Positions 1 to 11,900 of a stretch of DNA of 64,000 nt are shown here, piece by piece; the first letter of the stretch is position 1; each line of letters opens with the position of its first letter. The position numbers were made by a program, and so were the translations under genes. Location: assembly GCA_028751875.1 (NCBI GenBank), contig CM054155.1, positions 608,449 to 672,448 on the forward strand, in the 5' to 3' direction. The notes beneath the pieces are model-generated. The model saw only the letters and a list, made by a program, of their open reading frames with translations. It did no database searches and had not been told where the DNA came from. This DNA comes from Rapana venosa. Its lineage: Eukaryota; Mollusca; Gastropoda; Neogastropoda; Muricidae.

Positions 1-1379
1 ACCCAAGCAAAGCAAAAGATCTTATCTGAGAAACATGTAGAAAAACAGATTGTCCTATAGGAAACACAGAAAAAAAGACACAGCAACCACCAAAAACAAA
101 ACATTCAGTCTTACTTAATATATGATAACACTAAGGGAATTGGGTTATTACAGCTATAGAGTATGGAGCAGCAAAGCAACCAGCAAGACAAGAAACCACA
201 GAAGAACAAAAGCCAAAACCACAACACAGCCACAAACCATTGCAAAGCCAAAACACAGTCTCTGAACAACGATCCATTCAATATGTATTAATAGATATAA
301 ATAAATAATTTATACTTATAGTAGAAAATGAGTACAGAAAAGACTGTAGTCAATCGGTCTACCACGCTGCGTTATTGCATATAGTGTCGCTATACTATTA
401 GGAAAGAGTCTTCTAAAAATGAGGCTGCTGATTTATAAAACTAGACTTAGAAGACAGCGCCGGCTAGTTGTGGTTTAACAGCATCTATTGCTACAAAAGA
501 CTTCTTGGTAAAGCAGAATCTTTCCAGAAAATTAAGTCCATAAATAGAAAATGGCTTCTTAGTGATGCTGGTTGGTGTGCTGTAATAACGAACTTGCTTT
601 TACAGGCAGCAACTACTACTTGTTTTTCTAAACTTCATATACAGACGTAGCAAGGAAGAGACATGATAAGCAATAAACAACTGAAACCAGGAGCACAGCA
701 GAATACGAAAGAGGACAAAGAATTGCTCAGTTAGACATTATTAATGAAAAACTTCGTGAACAAGGACATGCGCAAAAACATTTTCTGATGTTGACACTGC
801 AATAAAAGAGTCCAACATTGTGACTGGCAAACAAATCATCTCCTATTTACTAAGCCACAGCTTCGTGATAAAATCAACCACTGAAACCCAGAAACCAGGC
901 GAGATATGCTTTTATTGTGGTGGGCATGACAATAGTAATATTTTCTTACACAGAAAGGATGGTTTAACCAACATCAATTTTACTTATTATATTAGAACAA
1001 ATGATGCTAAACTACACTAAGATCTAACTAACTACTACAACACCAAAAGGGTACTGGAAAGGACAGGCAGCTAGTAATAAACAGAGCATTGCACGAGGTA
1101 AGTTCTGAAGTAGCAAAGAAGTGGCTGTCAAACAAGCAATATGGCAAGATCTTTTACCTGCACCAAGGGCGCATTAATAGACCCCGCCTTCATCAACTTG
1201 AACCCAAATGATACTCCCCACAAATAGTACCTTTATACTTACCACATGACACAACACAAAGACAAGAGGTATAATTAATGCTCTTACTGTAGTGGACGTA
1301 GCTCTAGGTATAAAGAGGCAGAGCCCCTTACTGAAAAGAGTGCCACCGTCCGCAACTGCAGTTTCTTTGCAAGATATTA
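1..1379. other. AT-rich sequence without a recognised gene
   Basis: I see no family I recognise here. The stretch at about 700-1015 reads like short, stop-broken coding pieces on the + strand, including a Cys-x2-Cys motif in FYCGGHDNSN. They are too fragmentary to assign and could belong to a decayed element. Confidence 0.3.
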
Positions 1380-1422
1380 TCCTCGTAATAAAAGAATTTG
1401 TCATTGTCATTGTCTCTCTCTA
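1372..1422 (+). repeat. LINE 3'-terminal tail fragment
   Basis: The segment ATAAAAGAATTTGTCATTG followed by another TTGTCATTG and then a CT tract is the same 3' terminus found near 1760, 37268, 37928 and 39768. The short tandem TTGTCA tail is typical of non-LTR elements that end in a simple repeat rather than poly(A). Only the terminus is recognisable. Confidence 0.55.
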
Positions 1423-1577
1423 TTTCAATTTGTCTGATTCATTTAATTATAATCAGTGCATCGGTGTTATTTTTGTTGCTTTGTTTTTGTTTGTTTGTTA
1501 TGTTTTGATCGTCGCAAATCAGGGCAGGAGCCGGATAAAAAAAGGTATGTGAATATTTATCTGTAACCCTTAAAAAT

Positions 1578-1708
1578 GATCATTCATTCATTCATTCATT
1601 CTCTCTCTCTCTATCTACCTATATATCTATTTATCTATCTACCTATCTATCTATCTATTTACCTACCTACCTATCTATCTACCTACCTACCTATCTATCT
1701 CTTTCTCT
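1578..1708. repeat. Compound ATTC / CT / TATC-TACC microsatellite
   Basis: A run of CATT units is followed by CT and then by interrupted TATC and TACC tetranucleotides. It sits between two copies of the same LINE 3' terminus, so it may have grown from the simple-repeat tail of the first one. Confidence 0.9.
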
Positions 1709-1721
1709 CCACTCTTTCCTT

Positions 1722-1795
1722 CTAGATGTAAAAAAGCACATGGGTGCTTATTCCTTATCTTCGCAATAAAAGAATTTGTCATTGATGTTGTCCCT
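1722..1795 (+). repeat. LINE 3'-terminal tail fragment
   Basis: This contains GATGTAAAAAAGCACATGGG, a short spacer, and ATAAAAGAATTTGTCATTG. It matches the longer termini at 37215-37300 and 39715-39785 and is on the same strand. It reads as a severely 5'-truncated LINE copy. Confidence 0.6.
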
Positions 1796-1810
1796 ATTTC
1801 TATCCTTCGG

Positions 1811-2830
1811 ATGAGACTAAACCAAGATTCCATGTGCAAACGCATGCAGAACTTCTTGCGCACACTTTGCAGACGAGGCAGCAGTAACCGCCCACTCAGC
1901 CGAGGTCCTACCGCAGCTCATGACTCCTTCAGCAATGCCTGCCAAGACTTCGGGCTTACCATTAGCTTGAAGAAAACGCAAGTCATGGCACAGGATGTTG
2001 ACTCTCCCCCAGCCATCAGCATCAATGACCATGAACTGCATGTCGTCCATGACTTTGTGTACCTGGGCTCAACTATCTCAGACACCCTCTCACGTGACGC
2101 AGAGCTCAACAAGCCCATCGGCAAAGCAGCTACCACCATGACCAGACTGACAAAGAAAGCATGGAACAACAGCAAGCTGGCTGAGCACACACAGATCCAG
2201 ATCTACAGAGCCTGCGTCGTGAGCACCCTCCTGTATGGCAGCGAGTCCTGGACTTTGTGTGCCTGGCAGGAAGGAAAGCTCAATGCTGTTGCCTCCAGCG
2301 CATCCTGAAGATCACCTGGCAGGAGAAGGTCTCAAACAACACTGTCCTGGAAAGAGCTGGATGCACCGGCATGTACACGCTGCTGAAACAGAGAGGTCTG
2401 TGCTGGCTGGGCCATGTCGTGCTCATGGACAACGGACGGACCCCTAAAGACCTCTTCTATGGAGAAATTGTGCAGGGAAAACGTCCCACAGGCAGACCAC
2501 AGCTGCGATTCAAAGACGTGTACAAGAGGGACTAGAAGCCCTGAACATTCAGCAGAGCAACTGGGAAGCAACAGGCCTCGAACGGTCAGCCTGGAGACAG
2601 ACTGTGCAGAAAGGTCTCTCGCAAGTTCGAAGAGACACTTGCTCAGCAGTACGAGGCAAAGAGAATGAGAAGAAAGGCTGCAGCCCAGGCAGACAGACTA
2701 GCGTCAGAGATCTGTGTCCTCTGCCATAGGGACTGTCATTCCCGTGTCGGACTGGCCAGCCACACCCGACGCTGTACCAGAATAAACACCTAGAGCTCAA
2801 CTCTATAGTCTTCCGAGACTGAAGGATGCC
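1811..2830 (+). mobile_element. 5'-truncated LINE (RTE-like) with C-terminal zinc finger
   Basis: A + frame from 1811 reads through the region after the RT active site: ISLKKTQVM, then VHDFVYLGSTIS and LLYGSESWTL. It shifts frame near 2290 and continues as ILKITWQEKVSNNTVLERAG, LGHV and GKRPTGRPQLRFKDV. Near 2705-2790 a C2H2-like end (CxLC, then CHSRVGLASHTRRC) follows. This order (YLGS block, GHV block, GRP block, terminal zinc finger) is known from a widespread invertebrate LINE family that I place near RTE. The catalytic half of the RT and the endonuclease are missing, and at least two frame breaks are present, so it is a dead 5'-truncated copy. The end near 2830 is approximate. Confidence 0.8.
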
Positions 2831-3519
2831 TACATGTGGATTTCTTTCAAAATACGACTTAATGCTCTTAAAACAAAGTTTTGTAAAAATGTTAGGCGCA
2901 TTTGTGGAGAACAATTTTCTCTGTAGCACTGTTTATTGTTTTATCAGAAGTTTGGTATTTTCTTACTCAAAACCTTTTGAGACAAAAATGCTTCACACAC
3001 ACACACACACACGACCGGGTTGGGGGAGAGTCATGGGAAGCTCGGAAGGCCCTTCTAGATCTGTCCCTGTAGGCTACACAATATCAGCCTGTCCATAACA
3101 TTGCACTGACTACATTCATTCTACCATGCCTTTGATGTCTCCTCTGTTCTCTAGAGGTTAGGAAAAAGTTTACATTATTGCGTAACTAAAGTGACGTCAT
3201 TCTTATTACTTACGTTATAAATCAAGACTTAGGTCTCCTATTTTATGACTACGAGAGAGAAACGGTTTGAAATAGCCTACTGTGATTATAGTGTCCTGGT
3301 TTCAAGACTCAGCCTACAGTTTGAACGGTACAGGAGTTTCCATTATTTCCCAGTATGTTGAATGTGATTATTCAGTCTTAACAAGGGATACGTGTGCAAG
3401 TTTGGCTGTTAAAAATTGTTGGTTTGCTATTGTTGTTTTATTTTTTATTTTTATTCAAGCTTAGGCATTACAATATTATTGTCATGTGTCAGCTGCTGTG
3501 GAGAAATGGAAATCTTTAA
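2831..3519. other. No recognised feature
   Basis: There is only a short CA tract at about 2995-3012 and unremarkable AT-rich sequence. I see no conserved coding motif on either strand. Confidence 0.4.
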
Positions 3520-3835
3520 GAGTCCTGATAGAACAGAGATCTGGGCCCAGTTGTTGGCGGCACAAAGTCCTGATAGAACAGAGATCTAGACCCAGTTGTT
3601 GGCGGCACAAATCCTGATAGAACAGAGATCTAGACCCAGTTGTTGGCGGCACAAAGTCCTGATAGAACAGAGATCTAGACCCAGTTGTTGGCGGCACAAA
3701 GTCCTGATACTAGAATGGGGATCTGGGCGCCATTTTTTGGTGGAATTAAGTCCTGCATGACTTTAAGTCCTAATGGAATAGGGATCTGGGAGTCAGTTGT
3801 TGATGGCACTAAGAACTGATAGAATGGAGATCAGG
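3520..3835. repeat. 45-bp minisatellite, about 4 good and 2-3 decayed units
   Basis: The unit begins AGTCCTGATAGAACAGAGAT and ends GTTGTTGGCGGCACAA. Its starts are spaced 45 bases apart from 3520, with the last units degenerate. Because 45 is a multiple of three, the - strand stays open through the array, giving a repeat peptide that I do not consider a gene. Confidence 0.9.
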
Positions 3836-4094
3836 GAGCAAGATGCTACACCAAGATCCACGTGCAACTTTCATAGACTTACTCAGCTCAGCTGTCTCCA
3901 TCGCTGCTGTTGTCGGTAGGAGCTCCACGTAATACCACCAGGTTTTGCCATCTCTCTCTGTCTCTGCTGTGTTCTATGATCTCCTGTAGCCCTCACAGAA
4001 CACAGATGTCAGTAATGGTGGCAATGTAGGACGTTGGTGGTTTGTATTTTTCCCTTCTGCCCTAAACCTTACCTTGGAAAGCTGTCCTCATCAG

Positions 4095-4303
4095 ATTTGT
4101 CTGTGTGTTCTGTTTGCATGACCAACATACCTCACTCTGCCCTTATCAATTTCAGCTAACATTTAATTTGTCTGTGTGTTCTGTTTGCATGACCAACATA
4201 CCTCACTCTGCCCTTATCAGTTTCAGCCACCATTTAGATTTGTTCGTATTTCTGTTTGCATGACCTCAGTCTGGGCTAATCAGTTTCAGCCAACATTTGT
4301 ATT
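4095..4303. repeat. 71-72-bp tandem triplication
   Basis: Three successive copies share TCTGTTTGCATGACC and TTTCAGC[CT]A[AC]CATTT. The first two are near-identical and the third is shortened and diverged. Confidence 0.85.
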
Positions 4304-4488
4304 GCACTGAGAGTTCATGAGGAAGGTGTCACTTTGTTCTTCTGCCTGACCATTTGACTCCAGAAGTCGTCTGGAGAGCCCCATGTCGGCTGCACTTACT
4401 TTGTCTCATTCCAGTGCTGACAGTGTCCAGACTAAAAATAGACAAAGATTTTTTTTAAAAACTCAGCAAGAGAGTGTCCCTGGCCAAG

Positions 4489-4940
4489 TGGTGTAGACAA
4501 GCAAAGCCCCACTTGGCAGGGAAACACTGCCCACTTTGTCCTGCAGGGAGCACACAGGCTAGTGGTGTAGACAAGCAAAGCCCCACTTGGCAGGGAAACA
4601 CTGCCCACTTTGTCCTGCAGGGAGCACACAGGCTAGTGGTGTAGACAAGCAAAGCCCCACTTGGCAGGGAAACACTGCCCACTTTGTCCTGCAGGGAGCA
4701 CACAGGCTAGTGGCGTAGACAAGCAAAGCCCCACTTGGCAGGGAAACACTGCCCACTTGTCCTGAAGGGAGCCCCCAAAAGGCTGTGGTGTAAAACAAGC
4801 AAAGCCCCACTTGGCAGGGAAACACTGCCCACTTTGTCCTGCAGGGAGCACACAGGCTAGTGGTGTAGACAAGCAAAGCCCCACTTGGCAGGGAAACACT
4901 ACCCACTTTGTCCTGCAGGGAGCACACAGGCTAGTGGCGC
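4489..4940. repeat. 74-bp minisatellite, about 6 copies
   Basis: The unit contains GCAAAGCCCCACTTGGCAGG and CACTTTGTCCTGCAGGGAGC, with starts 74 bases apart. Since 74 is not a multiple of three, successive units cycle through the frames and produce overlapping long - strand open frames. This marks them as repeat artefacts rather than genes. Confidence 0.92.
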
Positions 4941-5224
4941 TGTACTGCAGCAATGCCCTTAGCCTCCCCCTGGATAACAGCCCCAGTGTCACACAGAGAA
5001 TGCTGCAGTCACTACAACAACTAGATCAGTACCTCTGTCATGCCGCAGACGTTGAGGCTGCACTTCAGCAGTACTAGCTCCATCTTTCTGCCCTCAGTCA
5101 TTCTGAGCTAGCAGCAGATTCCTCTTCCACAGAGAATAAAATTAATGAATGGAATCATTCCGAACACGAAACCGATGAAAAAGACCTAACTGTTAGTAAA
5201 GTGGAGGAAGTCAATGTCAGTTGA
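4941..5224 (+). other. Possible C-terminal coding segment with an in-frame stop
   Basis: Leaving the 74-bp array, one + frame reads LDNSPSVTQRMLQSLQQLDQ and continues to HAADVEAALQQY. It meets TAG at 5075-5077, then runs on in the same frame for 48 codons with an acidic, hydrophilic character (STENKINEWNHSEHETDEKD) to TGA at 5222. It looks like a real protein tail broken by one stop, or like a last exon followed by chance reading. A GTACTGCAG at about 4950 could be a splice acceptor. I recognise no family. Confidence 0.25.
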
Positions 5225-5254
5225 CATGGGTTACTTTGATTTCAAACTGCAGAC

Positions 5255-5540
5255 ATGCCGAAGAAAAAGAAGCCTAAAAAAGCCACGGCCGCGGCCCAAG
5301 ACGCCGACACAGCCCCTGCCCCAGCCCCTGCCCCAGCCCCTGTCCCAGAGAGCGCTCAGCATGATTCCTCCGCCAGTACGGCGCCAGCGGCGGAGGTGTC
5401 AGGGGCAGAGGAGAAAGAGAAGGAGACAGAGAAGGAGAAAGAGAACAGTGCGGAGGCGGTGGACAACGTGCCTTGTCTGAGGGAAATTAGCCCCTTACGC
5501 TCTCCCCTACCTCCAGCTCCCAGAAAGACTGTGGTTGGTG
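5255..5540 (+). CDS. Candidate N-terminal exon of the DNAH2-like dynein heavy chain
   Basis: The frame opens with ATG at 5255, shortly after a possible splice acceptor (CAAACTGCAG, ending at 5252). The peptide begins MPKKKKPKKATAAAQ, passes through a Pro-Ala dipeptide run, and then an acidic/basic stretch (EEKEKETEKEKE). Extreme N termini of axonemal dynein heavy chains of this class are low-complexity, starting basic and then Ala/Pro/Glu-rich, so the composition and the position upstream on the same strand fit the gene. There is no diagnostic motif and the nearest certain exon is 22 kb away. The donor is not identified, and the frame runs into a GT microsatellite after about 5540. It could equally be the first exon of another gene or a chance frame. 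Confidence 0.35.
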
Positions 5541-5576
5541 TTGGTTGGCCAGTCATTCTAGCTTTCTCTCTGCCTC

Positions 5577-5633
5577 TGTGTGTGGTGGTGTGTGTGGGGT
5601 GGGGGTGTGTGTGTGTGTGCATGTGGGAGTGTA

Positions 5634-5665
<32 letters not shown>

Positions 5666-5785
5666 GTGTGAGGGAAGGAAAGGGGGTGCATGTGGGATTG
5701 TATGCGTGTATATATATTTATGTGTGTGTTTGAGGGTGTGCATGTGGGAGTGCATGCGTACATGCGCGCGCGCGCACGCGTGTGT
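5577..5785. repeat. GT-rich microsatellite with CG-alternating end
   Basis: Interrupted GT runs end in an alternating purine-pyrimidine stretch (GCGCGCGCGC near 5765). All long open frames across it are products of the simple repeat. Confidence 0.9.
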
Positions 5786-6000
5786 GATATTCCATAGCCA
5801 AAACAAGTAATGATGGAAAGTATTATGATTATACTGATGTAAACCAAAGCAATGCCAAGATTTTACTTTTTAGAATGACAGCTTGTAGCATAAAAGATGA
5901 AGATGATAAAGATAACGACGATTGTATTGAATGTAATCCTAATAACGATGGCATTCTGTGTTGAGGGTGATGATAACGATGACGCGTTTTTTAGTTTTGT

Positions 6001-6500
6001 NNNNNNNNNNNNNNNNNNNNNNNNNNNNNNNNNNNNNNNNNNNNNNNNNNNNNNNNNNNNNNNNNNNNNNNNNNNNNNNNNNNNNNNNNNNNNNNNNNNN
6101 NNNNNNNNNNNNNNNNNNNNNNNNNNNNNNNNNNNNNNNNNNNNNNNNNNNNNNNNNNNNNNNNNNNNNNNNNNNNNNNNNNNNNNNNNNNNNNNNNNNN
6201 NNNNNNNNNNNNNNNNNNNNNNNNNNNNNNNNNNNNNNNNNNNNNNNNNNNNNNNNNNNNNNNNNNNNNNNNNNNNNNNNNNNNNNNNNNNNNNNNNNNN
6301 NNNNNNNNNNNNNNNNNNNNNNNNNNNNNNNNNNNNNNNNNNNNNNNNNNNNNNNNNNNNNNNNNNNNNNNNNNNNNNNNNNNNNNNNNNNNNNNNNNNN
6401 NNNNNNNNNNNNNNNNNNNNNNNNNNNNNNNNNNNNNNNNNNNNNNNNNNNNNNNNNNNNNNNNNNNNNNNNNNNNNNNNNNNNNNNNNNNNNNNNNNNN
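6001..6500. other. Assembly gap of exactly 500 N
   Basis: Five hundred N bases in a round number indicate a scaffold gap of conventional size, not a measured one. It removes the 5' part of the L2-like element that follows. Confidence 0.99.
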
Positions 6501-8983
6501 TCTTGGTGACTTAATTTTCCATTTTGACAACCAGTCCTCTCCTGATTTTAAAACGTCTTTTCTTTCTTTGTCTACCACTCTTTTTCCCGGGAAGCAAACC
6601 CAAACACCGACTGGTACATTTTAGAGGCTTATCACCGTGTTTCACAAGGTCTAGTCGCATCTCAGTCTGTGTCTGTCACTGACGAACTGCTCTCCGATCA
6701 TTCTACCATTCTTTTCTCCCTAAACATTGCAAAACCTATCAGAAAGAAGAAGTGCATTACCCGTTGCAACCTCAAGGCCATAGATATTCAAACTTTTCTT
6801 TCCCAAGCTGCTGAACGTCTATCACAAATCCCTGACCATACTGACCCTTCTAAACACTACAATACCGTCCTCAGCCAACTCCTTGATGAGCATGCACCTC
6901 CTACTGACCATCTCCTGCCTGATAGGCCCTGTGTACCATGGTAAACCCATGACATCCTGGTCGCAAAACGCAAACGCGGACAACTAGAATGGCAATGGCG
7001 AAAAACAACAACTAAAATAAACAAACAGCTTCTTCGTAAACAAATCAACAAAGTCAAAACCTTAATCCATTCAGCAATAACAAAGTATTACTCTTCTCAA
7101 GTTCTTGATGCATCTATGAAATCTCTCTTTTCCCTCACATCCACTCTGCTTGGATCTGCGAAGGCTAACCCTCTGCCTTCTATCTACAACCACTCTGAAC
7201 TTCCTTCTGTATTTTCTGCATTCTTTTCTCACAAAATCCGCAATATTCGCTCTAGCTTGGATCAGACTCCTTTCCAGCCTGTAATTTGGATCCTCATTTT
7301 TTTGGCACTCCTCTCCTGTCCTTTCATTCAGCAAGCGAGAAAGAAATCGAGACAATTCTGAAAGGAATGACTATAAAATCATGCGATCTCGACCCCATAC
7401 CTGCTTCTCTTTTCGCGCAGTGCCTGCCACAGCTTATACCCAATATCACGAAAATAGTAAACTCATCTCTTGTTTCTGGAAATGTCCCTTCAGCTCTAAA
7501 AACTGCTTTAGTCACACCATTACTCAAAAAGCATGACCTTGACCCTAACATTCTGAAGAATGACAGACCTGTTTCCAACCTACCTTTTATCTCTAAAGTC
7601 CTTGAAAGTGTAGTTCTGAAACAGCTCAACAACCACCTTCTCTCCAACAGTCTTCTTCCTGCGTTTCAGTCTGCCTATCGCGCCAACCACAGCACTTTAA
7701 ACCACCTTAGTTCACACCTTAAACATGCTTCTACTTGCTTCTGACTCAGGGAAAATCTCCCTCCTCACTCTACTCGACTTATCTGCAGCCTTCGACACTA
7801 TTGACCACTGTATCCTTCTCTCCCGTCTTCAAGAAACGTTTGGTGTTACTGGTACAGCACTCACCTGGTTTAGCTCACACCTGACTGACCGATTCCATAC
7901 AGTCACAGTAAACAAGATTCAGTCAGTACCTGCCAGACTGGAATGTGGAGTCCCGCAGGGATCAGTTCTGGGCCCTGTTCTTTTCACTCTTTACACCGCT
8001 CTACTGTCACATATAATTAACCGTCATCAGATCAACCATCACTTTTATGCAGATGATTCTCAGATTCTAAGCAGTGACACTCCTGAAAATCTGCCTTCCC
8101 TCTTGATGAATATGGCCTACTGCTTTCAAGATATCCCAAACTGGATGATAGAGAACAAGTTACAACTAAATGCTGATAAAACTGAAGCCATGCTTGTTTG
8201 GACCAAAAACAAACTCTCTTCCATTACAACAGCTTCAATAGAATTTGGCAATGCATCAGTCCCTCTATCCACTGCTGTAAAGTATCTAGGGGTCATTATT
8301 GACAACACACTCTCTATGCAAAAATTCATCACCCAGACCTGCCAGTCGTGCTTCTATCAATTACGGCGTATGAGTGCAATTCGAAAGTACCTGTCCACAG
8401 ACGCAGCATCCAAACTCGTGGCATCTCTCATTCTTTCACGTCTGGACTATTGCAATTCTCTTTTGGCTGGTCTGCCAGCATCATCTATCCACTCCCTTCA
8501 ACGTATTCAAAACTCTGCAGCTCGACTAGTCCTCAGAAGAAAAAATCTGAGCACATTACCCCTCTCTTGCGATCTCTCCACTGGCTGCCTGTGCCACAAA
8601 GAATAAACTATAAGATCAGTACTCTCTGTTACAAATGTCTCCACAAAACAGCACCCTCCTACCTCTGTGAATGTCTCCACCTGTACACCCGTTCTCGTTC
8701 CCTTCGCTCTGCTGCAGATTCCTTGTGCTTACAAACACCTAGATTCAACCAGTACACTGTCGGCCGTCGTTCTTTCTCTGTTTTTGGTCCATCGATTTGG
8801 AATGGCCTCCCTATCTCTCTTCGCCAAAGGCTTTCTTGTGACTCTTTTAAATCTGGCCTCAAGACATATTTGTTTCAAACCTAAGAATTTCCTCTCCTGT
8901 TCATTTCATAGCTATCCCTGCTTTTTAACAGCCAAAAATTCCATCACCCTGCCAAAGTGTATAGTGTGTGTGTGTGTGTGTGT
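6501..8983 (+). mobile_element. L2-like LINE (endonuclease end plus reverse transcriptase)
   Basis: The + strand starts inside the endonuclease (GDLIFHFDNQSS; then LLSDHSTILFSLNI near 6690). It continues through the linker and the RT fingers (DLDPIPASLFAQ at about 7388), LLDLSAAFDTIDH (about 7773), CGVPQGSVLGPVLFTLYTAL (about 7945) and FYADDSQ (8043, the catalytic YADD). The C-terminal block is HITPLLRSLHWLPVPQR and the element ends with GRRSFSVFGPSIWNGLP. This block order is characteristic of the L2/CR1 group. Frame changes near 7285, 7740 and 8530 break the reading frame. The 5' part is lost in the N gap, and the 3' end is replaced by a GT run where the next element inserted. Confidence 0.88.
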
Positions 8984-8994
8984 GTGACAATAAC
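8984..8994. repeat. Left target-site duplication of the RTE-like LINE
   Basis: GTGACAATAAC here is repeated exactly at 12110-12120, directly flanking the RTE-like element. Confidence 0.65.
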
Positions 8995-11900
8995 TTCTTC
9001 TTCTTCTTTCATCTTCCGCTGGTGCCCTTCGGCGTCGCGGGGAGACACAGACATCTGTCTGCAGCAAGGCGGGAGGCTTGATGTAGTGACAGGTCATGGG
9101 CTCGCAGGGTGTCAGCCACGGAGTCGCTCCATCGTCTCCTTGGTCTACCTCTGGCTTTCCAGCCATTGTATTTGGTGGTGTATGCCCGTAGGGCTGGTTG
9201 ATTGGGCGGCATTCTAGTGAGGTGACCAAACCACCTGATCCTTTGTTGTTCGATATGGTGGAGAATTGGTGTTAGTCCGACCATGTCTCTGATCACCTCA
9301 TTCTTGATCTTGTCGCGTCTGGTCTTGTTGACAGCTTTTCTCAGGCAGCGCATTTCACATGTGACCAATTCTCTCTCTAAGGCTTTTGTTAGGGCCCATG
9401 TCTGACACTGGTATGTGAGTGTTGGAACGAAGATGGCGTATGAGTTATGATTTGCCTTGGTGCTCATTGGGATGCTGGAATGTTTTAGAAGGGGGGCGAG
9501 TTGGTAACTGACTGCGTTCGCTTTCTGGCATCTTGTTTCTATCTCTCTGTCCAATTTTCCATCTTCAGTGAAGAGGCTGCCAAGGTATTTAAATTCTTTG
9601 GTCTGTTTCAGCTGGGTGCCGTTGATGTTGATGTCCAGCTTTCCTGGATTTCTGCTGACAGACATAACTTCTGTTTTGGTGATACTGATCTTCATGTCAT
9701 ACCTTTCGCAGCTTGTGTTGAGTTGGTCTGTGTGATCTTGAAGAGCTGCTTTGTCCTGATTCATCAGGGACTGGTCGTCAGCAAATAATACTTCGTTCAG
9801 GGCCTCAAGATCTGGGTTGGCTTTCTTTGTGATCTGGTCCATGTAGATCACGAAGAGAAGGGGAGAGAGTACGCAGCCTTGCCTGACCCCTGATGTAACC
9901 GGGAACCAGTCGGATGTTCCAGTGGCTGTTCGGACTGCGCTCATACTGTTGGCATAGATTGCTCTGATGTTATCAAGCAACTGCCCCTTCACGTCGTACT
10001 GCTCCAGGATCTTCCAGAGCTTGTCTCTGTTGACTCGGTCGAAAGCTTTTTCTTGATCAACGAATACTGTATGCAGGTCTTGGTTGTATTCGATGGCTCT
10101 TTCACACAGCTGTCGGAGTGCGAAAATGGCATCTGTGCACCCTCTTCCTTTCCGAAAGCCAAACTGGGCATTGCTCAGTAGGTGTTCTGCTTTGGCTCTT
10201 GTGCGCTGTTCCAGAATCTTTGCATACATTTCCCTACATGGCTGAGAAGTGAAATGCCTCTGTAGGTGCTGCAGTCTCTCTTGCTGCCCTTCTTCTTCCA
10301 AATTGGCACCACTATTGCATTTTGCCAGTCCATTGGTACTTTCCTCTCTTCCCATGCTTTCTGGAAGATGATGGTGAGCCACTTAACTCCCGTTTCTCCG
10401 CATGCAAGGATGGCTTCAGTTGTTAATGCCGTCATCACCCCGCCGCTTTGCCCTTTGGGCTGGCCTTAATTGCTTTTCTTGTTTCAGCTTCAAGGATCGG
10501 GCTCTAACTGGTCTTTATAGCGTGGTGAGAACTGAGAGCTGGAAGCTTGACTCCAGATGGGTTTAAAAGATCTTTAAAGTAACTTCCCATCGTTTCAGAA
10601 TTTCCTCTTCTTTGTGCAGTGCCTCTCCATTTGCATCATTCACTACTGTTGTTGGATTGAATGGCTCATCTCTTACTCTCATCGTCTTCACACATTTGAA
10701 AAATTCTCTTGGGAGTTTTTTGCAAATTTCACTTAACTTCTCTCCATAAGTCGCCCAAGATTTTTCTTTGGAGGCTTTCACAACACGATTACTATGTCTT
10801 CTTGCGATTCTGTACTTGTCGTAGTCCTCTTCTGTCTTGGTCTTGGCCCAAGCTTTAATTAGCTGCTTGTTTTCTTTGATGGCTTCCTTCACCTCTTGGT
10901 TCCACCAAGCGTAGCTTTCCTGTTTTTACCTCCAACATTTCTTTGTCCCGCAAACTTCCCTTAAGGTGTGTCAAGAGAGCTGGGCTTGAAGGTGTCCCAG
11001 ACTTGCTCCATGTTGAGAGGTGTTGTATCAATGGAGTCAAGTTTCACCTTGATAGCACTGTGAATCTGTTCTTTGCACTTCTTTCTCTTCCAGTTTGAGG
11101 AGGTTGATCTTCTCAGGCTGGTTCTTCCTACAGTTGTTATTTTCTTCTTCTGAGTACTGGAGGCTAGAATTGACAGGCCTTGTGGCAGTGTCAAGGTTTG
11201 GCATTGGGGATGGCTTTTTGAGTTCTTTGATGGCGTAACGTGTTCTTAGATCTTGCAAGTATAAAGTCGATTTGAGACGAGATGTGAGATCGTTTCCATT
11301 TGTACCAGGTGTAAATTTGGGAGGCTCGGTGTTGGAAAAAGGTGTTGGTGATGATCAGATCATGCTCTGCACATAGTTCGAGCACGTGGTTCCCGTTGTA
11401 ATTGCAAGGTGTTCTGTGGTCACTGTGGGGTCCAGATGTTTTGTCCACGGTTTCTTCTCTCACCCAACTCTGCCGTTTTAAATCACCCATGACATACAGG
11501 TCCTCTTTGGTCAGGGTGCTATGGATGAGGTCGGAGAGCTCTTGATAGAATGAGGGCTTTCTCCTCTTCTGAGTACGAATCGTTACACGGTGCATATGCT
11601 TGGATATAGTGGACGGTTTTGTTGGACTTTTCTTACACCGATTTTAATCAGTCTTTCTGATATGTGTTCTGTACTCATGAATTCTTTGCTATGTCTGGGT
11701 GTAGGATGAATCCCACACCATGCGTTGCTCTCTGGTCTTCCTGACTCCACTCCAGATGAGAACAAAGTTTGAATGGATTTCTTTCGATCCTTCTCCTTCC
11801 TATGTCTGAAATGCCCATGATGGAGATCTTTCTTTGGTCATGAATTCCACAATTTCTGGTTCCTTGTTTGTTAGGCCGCAGATGTTCCATGTTCCAATGT

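Noticed and set aside
4432..4992. Several overlapping - strand frames with MCSLQDKVGSVSLPSG repeats
   Set aside because: The 74-bp unit shifts frame by two bases per copy and all three frames are open; repeat artefact.
5897..6514. Frames spanning the N gap
   Set aside because: Almost entirely unknown bases; no information.
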